From Saprospiraceae bacterium (GTDB lineage Bacteria; Bacteroidota; Bacteroidia; Chitinophagales; Saprospiraceae), in assembly GCA_019634045.1 (NCBI GenBank), contig JAHQWA010000037.1:1-38773 (forward strand): a stretch of 38,773 nt of DNA. Direction: 5' to 3'. Positions 1 to 12,000 of this stretch are shown here, in pieces (positions within the stretch are counted from its first letter, which is position 1; the number at the start of each line of letters is the position of its first letter). The position numbers and the translations under genes are program-made. The notes beneath the pieces were generated by a model that searched no databases, was not told where the DNA came from, and worked only from the letters and a program-made list of their open reading frames with translations.

Positions 1-1
1 A

Positions 2-3000
2 GCCACTGTAACAGTGATTCCAGATATCGTTGTTACAGCCGATCCAAGTGATGATACAATTTGTGAAGGCGGAACGAGTAGCTTGAGCGTATCGATTACT
101 GGTGGAGCAGGAGATGTAACTTACCAATGGCAGATTAGCACGGATGGTACTAACTTCAGTGATATTACTGGAGCTACTAATGCTACTTATACAACGGAAG
201 CCTTAACAGCAACTACCTACTATCAAGTACTAGTAGAAGCTAGTGCTAGCGGTTGTGAAGCTGCAACTAGTGCGATTGCTACAATCACCGTTATCGAAGA
301 CTTGGCCATTACGGCTCAGCCAATCGATGATGAGATTTGTGAAGGTGGCACAGCGACTGTAGCAGTAACCGTAAGCGGTGGAGCTGGAACAATCACTTAT
401 CAGTGGCAGTCTTCTACGGATGGTACGAACTTTAGTGACATCACTGGAGCTAACAATGATACCTATGACGAACCAGACTTGAGTGAGACGACTTACTACC
501 AAGTAGTAATTGAGGCCAGCGCAAGTGATTGTGATGCGGTAACCTCACAAGTTGCCACCGTTACAGTTTCGCCGGATATCGCGATTACAGCTCAACCAAC
601 GGGTGCAGATATCTGTATTGACGGTGATGCTATATTGAATGTTGAAATTAGTGGTGGCTCGGGTACGATTTCGTACCAGTGGCAGTCTAGTGCAAATGGA
701 ACAGATTGGACACCAATTGCGGGTGCCACCAATAGTTCCTATACTGCATCAACGGATGCTGCGGGAACCACCTATTACAGAGTTGTTGTAGATGCAGCGG
801 ACTCGGGATGTGAATCTGCTACATCTGATGCAGCAATTGTTATAGTACAAGAGGATATAGCCATTACTACACAACCTACCGGCGCTAATGTTTGTACGGG
901 TGGTGATGCACTATTGACCGTGGCAATTAGCGGTGGGTCCGGAGATATCACCTACCAGTGGGAGTCTAGTAACAATGGTACGGATTGGACGCCTATAGCT
1001 GGCGCTACGAATAGTACTTATGATGCACCAACTAGCGCTGCGGGAACTACTTATTATCGTGTAGTGGTAGATGCAGCAGACGGCGGTTGCGAGTCCAGTA
1101 CCTCTGATCAAGCCATTGTAGTGGTGGTAGAAGACATCGTGGTAACAGCTCAGCCTGTTGGTGCAGATGTTTGTATAGATGGCGATGCATTATTAAGTGT
1201 AAGCATAACAGGTGGTTCAGGAACCATTACTTATCAATGGGAATCTAGCTCGAATGGCACAGATTGGACGGCTATCTCGGGAGCAACAAACGACACCTAC
1301 GATGCGGCAACGAGTACAGCTGGCACTACCTACTACAGAGTGGTGATTACAGCTGCTGATGGTGGTTGTGAAGCGAATACTTCTGATGAAGCGATCGTGA
1401 ATGTCGCAGAAGATCTAGTGATTACTGCCCAACCCACTTCTGCTAACCTTTGTATCGGAGGGGACGCTCTACTAAGTGTGACCATCTCCGGAGGTTCTGG
1501 AGACATCACTTATCAGTGGGAGTCTAGTGCCAATGGTACGGATTGGACAGCAATTGGCGGTGCTACTGCCGATACCTACAATGCCCCAACGACTACAGCA
1601 GGTACTACTTACTATCGAGTAGTAATTGATGCAGCTAATGACGGTTGTGAATCTGTGACCTCTGATCCAGCGGAAGTTATAGTACAGGAAGATATAGCCA
1701 TTACGGCCCAGCCTACGGATGACAGTATTTGTACCGGTGGTACTAGCTCTTTAAGTGTAGCGATCAGTGGTGGAGCAGGAACAATTTCCTACCAATGGGA
1801 ATCTTCTGCCTCAGTGACAGGGCCATTTACCGCGATTTCAGGTGCTACGAATGCTACCTACCTAACGGATGTTTTAACCAGCACTACTTACTATCGCGTT
1901 GTAGTAATTGGATCAGCTAGTGATTGTGATGCAGTAACCTCTGCTGTAGCGGAGGTCGAAGTGATCGACGATTTACTTGTAACTGCTGAGCCTACGGATG
2001 ATTCTATCTGTGAAGGCGGAACAACTGATCTAAGTGTTAGCGTTTCTGGGGGAGCTGGTATTATTACCTACCAATGGCAAGAAGCTAGCAATGCAGCTGG
2101 ACCATTTGCAGATATTGCCGGAGCAACTGATGCGAACTACAGCACACCAAGTTTAACATCAACGACTTACTATCAAGTAGTAATCTCAGCTAGCGCAAGT
2201 GGATGTGATCCGGTAACCTCTGCCGTGGCAGAAGTAGAAGTGATTGATGATTTAAGTATCACAGCACAACCAACGGATGACAGTATTTGCGAAGGCGGAA
2301 CGAGTACGCTAAGTGTCGCTATTTCCGGTGGAGCGGGTAATGTAGATTATCAATGGCAGATTGCGGATAACGCAGCCGGACCATTTGCAGATATTACAGG
2401 TGCCACTAACGCTACTTATGTGACGGAAGCCTTGACAGCAAATACTTATTATCAAGTAGTGATTACTGCAGGTGCAAGCGGATGTGATCCTGTAACCTCT
2501 ACAGTAGCAGAAGTAGAAGTGATTGATGATATCGAAATCACCGCTCAACCTGCCGACGATGAGATTTGCCAGGGTGGAACGACTACGCTAGCGATCGCTG
2601 TTTCTGGTGGCTCTGGTGTAGTTAGCTATCAATGGCAAATCGCCGATAGCGAAACAGGTCCTTGGACAGATATTGCCGGCGCTACAGCTGATTCCTACAC
2701 AACTGATATATTGAATAATACGACCTACTATCAAGTGGTGATCACCGCCTCTGGTAGTGGATGTGATGCAGTTACTTCAACCGTAGCTACCGTGACTGTA
2801 GTGGTGGATCCAACAATAGTGGCACAGCCGCAGTCTCAGACAATCTGCGAAGGCAGCAACATAATACTGGAGGTTGAAGCAGTTGGTGGTACACCATTCT
2901 TGACTTACCAATGGCAGACCGCAGATAGTCCTGCAGGACCATGGGCAGATATTGATGGCGCTACAAATACTACTTATACAACGCCTATCCTCACGGAAGA

Positions 3001-6000
3001 AGCCTACTACCAGGTGATCGTTGATGCGAGTGGCGAGTCTTGTAGCAGTACAACCTCGGATGTGGTTACTGTAGGTGTGAACCCATTGGTCATCGTATCC
3101 GTTGGTGAGGATGCTGAATCTTGCTCCAATGCTGGCTTCCAGTTAGAAGGGGAGATTACGGGTGGAATTGGTACGGGTACCTGGACAACTACGGGTGATG
3201 GTACCTTCGATGATGATAGAGCTCTAGATGCGATTTACACGCCAGGCCCGGAAGACATCGCTGCTGGAACAGTGAACATCATCCTTACTTCTGATGACCC
3301 AGATGGTGATGGCCCTTGTATCAGTGAAACGGACTTCTTGGTATTGACGATTAATCTTGCTCCAGAAATCACAAGTACGGATCTTACACCTGTTTCTTGT
3401 GAAGGAGATAACGGTTCGATCACCATTACGGTAGAAGGTGGTACGGCACCATATATCATCACCTGGAGTAATGGCGATGTTGGATTGACGGCGACTGACC
3501 TGGAACCAGGTTCGCATACCGTTACCATCGTGGATGATAAAGGGTGTATCATTGAGTCGACCATCGAACTAGTGAAAGAGTGCTTCGATCTAGCTTTGAC
3601 CAAGGAATTGATTTCTGCTGGACCATTCTTCCCTGGTGATGCGGTGACTTTCCAGATTTCAGTGACGAACCAAGGTAATATCGAAGCTACGGATGTTGAG
3701 ATCACCGATTATATTCCTTCTAGCTTGATCTTGACCGATGGCGCTTGGGCGGGTGATGGAACTACAACTATTCCTTCAATCGCCTCTGGTGCAACGGAAA
3801 CGGTCACTATCTCCTTCCAGATTGATCCAAGTTACTCTGGTGGTAATATTGTTAACTACGCAGAGATCAGCGAGGCTACCAATGCCCTTGGATTGATTGA
3901 TGAAGATTCGAACTTCGACCAGGACAATACAAACGATGCAGGTGGTGAACCTGAATCTCCTGCTGATAATTACATCAATGGAGATGGAACAGGTGCAATT
4001 GGCAGTGGAGATGCAGATGGTGATGAAGATGACCATGATCCAGCCCTGATCTTTGTTGAAGCACTCGTTGACCTTGAACTAGATAAGACAGTGGATAATG
4101 CTACGCCTTTCGTGGGTAGCCGAGTAGTATTCACTATTACAGTAGAAAACAAAGGGCCAAGTACAGCTACTGGAGTAACTATCCTCGATTATCTACCTGC
4201 GGGTTACGATGATGTACAGTTCATCTCATTCGATGGAGATGCCTTCGTACAAACCATTAGTGGTAACATCATCTGGAGACCGGGTGATATCGATGCAGAT
4301 GAAGCAGTTACGCTAGTATTCTCTGCCCTAGTTGTGGAAGCTGCCGAAACGGCTTACGACAACAGCGCTGAGGTGCTAAGCCTGGATCAAGAAGATATTG
4401 ATTCCGAACCTAATAATGATGTAGATACGGATGGTGATGGTGATTGTAGCGATGACCCAGGCGATGAAGATGATGCCGACTGTGTTGAGGTAGATCCAAT
4501 TAAATTGATTGACCTTGAATTAGATAAGAGCGTCAGCAATGAAACGCCTGATGTTGGTACAAACATCGTATACACCATAAGTGTAACTAACCAGGGTCCT
4601 AGTACAGCTTCTGGCGTGATCGTTACCGATCTATTGCCATCTGGCTTGACCTTTGTGTCTAGCGATGCTGGCGCAGACTACAACAGTACAACGGGTGCAT
4701 GGAATGCAGGTACTATTGGAATTGGTGAAACAGTTGAGTTGAACATCACGGCCTTCGTAGAACCGGATGGCGATTATGTCAACTTAGCAGAAGTCACCGA
4801 TGCGAATGAAGAAGATGTAGATTCTACACCTGACAATGGAGTAGATACAAACAATAATGGAGAGGTCAGCGATGATCCAGGTGATGAAGATGATGGCGAT
4901 GGTGTGATCATTGATCCAGTGCCGATCATTGACCTGGAGTTGGATAAATCTGTTGATGATATCAATGGCAATGTAGATGCCGGAGAGGAGGTGACCTTCA
5001 CTGTAGAATTAACGAACCAGGGACCAAGTACTGCCAATGGGGTAGAGGTGACAGATCAGCTTGAAGATGGTTTCATCTATCTCAGTCACAATGCTTCAGT
5101 CGGCACCTACGATCCAATCTCTGGTGAGTGGGAGGTCGGTACCTTGCTAGCTGGTGAGACAGTGACGCTGGACATTAGAGTAGAAGTGAATGTAGCTGGT
5201 AACTACTTCAACTTGGCAGAAGTAACTGATGCTGATGAAGAAGATTCTGATTCTACCCCGGGTAATGGAGTAGATACGGATGGTGATGGCGACTTCACAG
5301 ATGACTTCGGAGATGAGGATGACGGTGATGGTGTGATTGTCGATGTTGATTGTGATATGATTGGCAACGTAGCTAACATCTACTGTGATGATAGTGGCAC
5401 ACCACTCGATCCAGATGATGACGTCTTCTTTGTTGAGGTAGTGGCTCAAGGATTCGGTACGGGCACCAGCCCAGGTTGGAGAGCTGAGGTAGATGGCGAG
5501 ACCGTTGGCACCGGAGATTACTCTGGCGCAGTAGTGACGGTTGGGCCATTCTTGATCAGTAATGGTGATGTGACCATCTATATTATTGATGATACGGATT
5601 CGGGTTGTCGTGCCATCCTACGAGGGGAAGCGCCTGAGCCATGTTCATTGAGACCTTGTGATCTCGTGGCCAATATTACAGATGTAGTTTGTGATGATAA
5701 CTCTACCGGAGCTGATCCAGATGATGATGTCTTCTACGTCTCAGTATCCGTGGCTGGCTCAAACAACAACAGTTGGAGTGCTAAAGTCAATGGAGAGATC
5801 AGACTATCCGCACTGAACTACAATAGAAATGAAACTTTAGGACCATTCTTCTACAGTGCTGGTGCGGTTGAGATTGAAGTGTTTGATGATGAGGTTGGAG
5901 ATTGTACCGAAACCTTTGTAGTGAACCCGCCGGATAATACCTGTTCGTCTGATTGTTCAGTTATAGCTGTACTTGCACAAGATCCAGTTTGTAACGACAA

Positions 6001-9000
6001 CGGTACCCCAGGTGATCCTTCAGATGATACGTATTCCTTCAGCTTACTAGTGAATGGCAATAACACATCTGGAACGACCTGGAAAGACAACTTTGGTAAT
6101 ATCGGGACATTTGGTGAGGTGAGAACTTACACTGGCTTCCAGATTGCTGAGGGACCATTTACGATGACCATCTCAGATGAAAACAACACCATCTGTAGAA
6201 CTGATATCCTCATTATCCCACCTGCTCCTTGCTCAAACACTTGTGACATTAGACCAAGTGTGATCATTGAGCCAGTTTGTTCTGATAATGGTACACCAAG
6301 CAATCCTAATGATGACGTCTTCAGCTTTACAGTTGAAGTAGAAGGTGATCTAGTAGGAAATAATGGCTGGGAAGCCTTGGTCGGAGGAGTGGTTGTAGCT
6401 ACGGGTAACTATGGCGACCTCATTCAGGTAGGACCATTGGCGATTGTGAATGGCGATGTGCAAGTGATCTTCAGAGATGTGGATGATCAAAATTGTACAG
6501 AGGCCATGCTGGTACAAGCGCCACTGAATTGTTCTAGCGAATGTCAGGTGGTTGTTACACAGCCTGATGCTGTAGATTGTGATCCTGCTGGTACACCAGC
6601 AGATCCGACAGATGATACCTTCTCCTTCCAATTGGATATTGATGGTAACAACGGTAGTGGGAGATGGCGCGCCTTGATCGATGGAGTAGAGGTGGATAAC
6701 GGCAGCTACGGAACCAGCGGCAACTTCGGACCATACCTTATTGCAAATGGACCAATTGAAGTGGTCATTGAAGATGAGCTGAATCCTGATTGTGGTACAT
6801 CAATCATAATCGATCCACCAAGTTCTTGTTCGGAAGAATGTTCCGTAGAAGCAACGTTAGAAAATACGATCTGCTCGAATAATGGAACACCATTTGATCC
6901 AAGTGATGACCTATTCTATGCTGCGGTTAGAGTAGATGGCTTCAACACGGGAGCAAGATGGACCACCCCACAGGACTTCCAGCAAGGTACCGATTATGCT
7001 TATGGTGCTACGGTTCTATTCGGACCCTATCCAATCAGTGCCGGGAACCGGGTAATCAACTTCTTCGACTTAAGTAATGGAGAATGTGCTGGTTCGATCT
7101 TTATCACTGCACCAGAAGATTGTTCAAGAGAATGTCTGATTGATGCGGTGGTTGGGGAGATTACATGTGATGATCAAGGAACCAGCGATCCTTCTGATGA
7201 TACCTTTACTGTACCCGTTACGATCAATGGCCAATACAACTTCGGCTCTTGCTGGAGAGAATTGGATGGAACAGGTCAAACCGGTAACTATGGAGAAACA
7301 GTAGAATTTGGACCCTATCTAGTGTCGGATGGAGATGTAAGTATTAAGATTGCGGATTGTCAAGATATCAGCTGTCAAGTGATTATCGTGACTCCTGCTC
7401 CAGAAGCTTGCTCTCAGCCAGACTGCGAAGTAGCCGGAGATGTGCAAGAAGTTACTTGTGATGATAATGGCACACCTGCTGATCCAACGGATGATGTGTT
7501 CTTCGTAACCATGGATATCTCTGTTGAGTATTCTGACGCTGGAGCCGCATGGAGAGCCACCTTACTAGACGGTACCGCAATTGGAACTGGAACCTTCCCA
7601 ACTACCCACACTTTCGGGCCGTTGTCTATTCCTGATCCATTGCAGGAGATTGGAATTATTATAGAAGATGTCATTGACGCTACCTGTAGGGACACCATCT
7701 TTGTATTGCCACCTACTAGTTGCTCTGAAGCATGTGCTTTCGACATCCTTGCGGATGCAGAGGGTATCTGTAATGATAATGGTACACCGTCCGACCCATC
7801 CGATGATACCTATAGCTTCACCATGACGGTCAATGGAACCAATGGAGGCAATAGTGGATGGCAGGCTAGTATTGATGGTGTCGTAAGAGCGATTGGTACG
7901 TATGGTAGCACCATGACGATTGATGATCTACCAATTGGTACCGATGTGACGATTGTCGTAAATGATATAGATGACCCAGAATGTGGAGTAGAAGAGATTA
8001 TAGTCACTTCTCCAGAATCATGTTCTGACGCATGTGGAATTACTCAAGTACTGGTCTCAGATCCAGTATGTACTTCTAGTAACACCTACAACTTCACGAT
8101 TACGGTAGAAGGAGTGGGCGAAGGTTGGGAGACAGCTGATGGTACATTCAGCGGACCATACAATACTGAAGTAACCTTCCCTGATCAAGTGGCTGATGGA
8201 ACGCTACAGCGCTTCACCATTATAGATACAGCCGATAGAAGCTGTACCGCAACCTTCGAGGTGCAAGCACCAGAAGAAGAGCAATGCTCTCAGTGTGATG
8301 TACAAGTATTGATGCCGGATCTACGTTGCGATGACAATGGCACACCAAATGATCCGTCAGATGATGTGTACTACTTCGACATGGTGTTCACTAGTACTGC
8401 TCTAGCAGGTTCTAGCTGGACGGCTGAAGATCCAAATGCGACTACTGGAACCTTTGGGGACAATGTGATAACCTTTGGTCCATACTCTATCCAAGAGGAG
8501 GGAGCAGTTTCCTTCCTCGTGATCAGTGATGTCAATCCAAATTGCCAAGTAGCTGTCTTCGTTCCAGCGCCAGAGGCTTGCTCAGCAGGCTGTCGTATTG
8601 ATGCGGAAATGGTTGAGGTAGTGTGTAACGACAATGGAACGGTCAATGACAGAGAAGATGATGTCTTCATTACCTCTCTACGTTTTACAGGAGAGATAGA
8701 AGGAAGCATCGGATGGAATGTATACTTGCTAGATAGTGCTAGTACTTGGATGGGTACAGGCCTCTATAATACAGAGCGCTTCTTTGGTCCATTCAGTGCG
8801 AATGATGGCCCAGTGACCTTCGTCGTGGAGGACTTGATGTCACCAGGTTGTAGAGATACAATCACGATTGATCCTGCTGCCACTTGTAGCCCTGCGTTAT
8901 GTGATATTAGAGCAGTGGTAGAATCGACCAACTGTAGCGATAACGGTACACCGGATGATCCAACTGACGACTTCTTTACGGTCGACGTTAGAGTCGAAGA

Positions 9001-12000
9001 TGAAGAAGGATCGGCTGAAGGCTGGGTGGCTTCCAACGATTCCACGGGTCTTTATGGAGAGGTAGTCACCTTCGGACCTTACAGCTTCGAACAGGATACC
9101 TACCTGGTAACCTTCCGAGATAGTTTGATAGAAGATTGTGAATTCGAATTAACAATCAAGCGACCACTACCTGAAGTGACTTGTCCTGAAGATGTTGAGA
9201 CAATAGTCGGATCAACGGGTGAGGGTGAGGATCTTGTTTGTACAGATCTTGATCAGATCGTGAACAATCCAGCTAGTCTTGATCTCACAGGACGACCTAC
9301 TTTCGAAAGTGCTTGTGGGGTAGCTGATATCACCTTCCAGGATGAGGTAATTGGTGGAGATTGCGATGATGTGGTGATATTGAGAACCTTCACAATCAAC
9401 TTGATCTCTGGTGATCAACTTACTTGCGAGCAGCGTATCACAGTCCGTAAGGCAGAAGTGGTGGATGTTACCTTCCCAGGTGCCGCAGACTTCGTCTGTA
9501 CCGATCAATTCCTAGTCGATGAGAACGGACATCCGCACCCAGATGTTACAGGTTATCCAATTGTCGAAACGGCCTTCGGTCAGCATGTGATGAATCCAGA
9601 TTACTGTAACTTGACAGCCAGCTATCAGGATCAGGTAGATCCTGGTTGCGGAGGGGCTTCCGAGATTACTCGATTCTGGACGATTACCGATAATTGTACC
9701 GGAGAGACTACGACACAGACGCAATTATTGACGATCACGGGTGATGATGCTATACCAAGCATTACTTGTCCTGAAGGGTATGACGCTGGAGTACTATTCA
9801 GTACTGACCCCGGTATCTGCTCAGCCACGATAGAGATACCAACGCCTCGATTCGATGAGGTAGGTTGTGCTGCAGCTTGGCAGTTACGTACTGTCATCAA
9901 CGATAGCGAAGGCAATACCCTCTTCACGATCGAAAATGGTGAGGATCGTACGCTTGAGGGCATTACGATTGGAGATTACGAAATCCAATACACGGTCTTT
10001 GACGATTGTGGCGCCACAACTACGACCAGTTGTTTCTTCAGTGTCGCTGACCTTGAGAAACCACAAGCTGTCTGTGAGCCAGGTGTGAATATCTCCTTAG
10101 GGGGTATCGGCGTAGCTCGACTATTCGTAGCCAATATTGATGCCGGTAGCTTCGACAACTGTGCAATTGAAACCATCGAAGTCCGCCGAATCTATACCAG
10201 AGACCCAGAAACCTGTGATTCTCTAGCTACTGAAACTTACACAGATTGGGGACCATTTATTGAAGTGTCTTGCTGTGATGCAGGCCAATTCGTGACGGTC
10301 GAACTTCGTGTGACGGATGCTAGTGGAAATGTGGATGTATGTAGTGTCCAAGTATTGGTGGAAGATAAGACCTTACCATACTGCTATGGCCTAGAGGATG
10401 ACATCGTCTCTTGCGACGATCTACCTGATGGTTTTGATCCATACAATAGTAATCAAATGGCAGATCTCTTCGGAATGCCATTGGTAGAAGATAACTGTGC
10501 TGCTGAAGCGGTCGAACTGGATCCTGAAGTCAGTCTAGATGATTGTGGATTCGGATACATCATCAGACGATTCGTAGCCGTAGATGTGGTAGGAAATGTT
10601 TCAGAGGCGATATTCGAACAGCAAATTATTTTCGACTACAGCTTGAACTATGAAATCGGCTTCCCAAGAGATACAGAAACCAACTGTATCTTCGATGTGG
10701 ATACTTTGATTGTTCAGAAAACGGGTTGTGATTCCATCACCGTTACTTATGAAGATGTATTCTTGCCACTTGAAGGAGCCGAATGTTACAACCTAGTTCG
10801 TACCTATCATGTCATCAATCACTGTGAGTGGGATGGAATCTCCGCTCCAGTACAGATCAGTAGAGATGAAGACTGTGATGGTACAGAAGGGGAAGAGCGA
10901 GTTTGGGTACTTGTAAGACCAGACGGAACTTTTGTGGATAGCGATAATGATGAAATCAATCGCTCACCATTAGCAGGAACCAAGGATGCAAGTTGCGATG
11001 GAACCTCCAACCCAGAAGGGTACTGGCGAACGCTGACATCCAACGGGTACTGGACCTACAGCCAGCGCATCAAGATGTATGATAACATACCAGCGGCTGT
11101 ATCTTATACCCCTGCGGAGGTCTTCTGTACAGAAACGGCAGAATGTGAAACGGAAGTTACCTATCCATTCTCAGTGATTGAAAATTGCCTACCAGAAAAC
11201 CTTGAGATCCGTGTCTTCCTTGACCTGGATAGCGATGGTGTCTTGGATGGTGAGATCACAGAAGATGCTCTATTAGGTGAATATCCAAACTTTGAAATCA
11301 ATGGCGTCTATCCTCTTGGTAAGCATCAGTTCAGATTGGATATCGTAGATGGCTGCGGAAATAGCAGCACGGAGAACATTCGTTTCGAAGTAATTGACTG
11401 TTACGTACCAGATCCACATTGCTTGAACGGCTTGATCCTTGATATAGAACAATTGCCACAAGCTGTAGATGTCGATAACGATGGGGACTTGGATGATTTT
11501 GGTGCACGTGTCTTTGCCGCAGAATTAGCTAATTGCGATGAAGCCGATTGCACGCCTGGCCTACGATTCTCTGTCAATAGAGTAGGCGTTGCGCCAGATA
11601 TCAACCAAAGTAGCCTAGTACTGACCTGCGATGATGGAGCAATTGTGGAACTGGAGGTTTACGTTTGGGATAGTGCCGATAATCCACAGGCGGTTCAGCC
11701 GGATGGTAGCATTGGCGGTCCAAACTACAAGTTCTGTACAGTGGAAGTACTATTGAGAGATAACACGGACCTCTGTAGTACTTGTGAAGACGATATGTTG
11801 ATCGCCGGTGATATTTACACGGAAGATGGCGAAATGATCGAAGGAGTAGAGGTAAGATTGGAAGGCGGTATGTCTGCCCAGTCTATGACCGAACGCTCTG
11901 GTCACTTCGAGTTCGTGGGCATGTTAGAAGGAGAAGAGTACACCATTGAACCATTCAAGGATGGTGACGATCGAAATGGTATCACTACGCTTGACATCCT

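Noticed and set aside
3235-3705. 156-codon minus-strand ORF, and many similar antisense ORFs within both giant genes
   Set aside because: They lie opposite Asp/Thr/Ser/Gly-rich repeats whose codons rarely give stop codons on the other strand; the products are low complexity without recognisable domains.
5350-9165. RTX calcium-binding nonapeptide repeats
   Set aside because: The Asp/Gly-rich loops do not follow the GGxGxDxxx nonapeptide pattern, and the unit is about 100 residues with paired cysteines.
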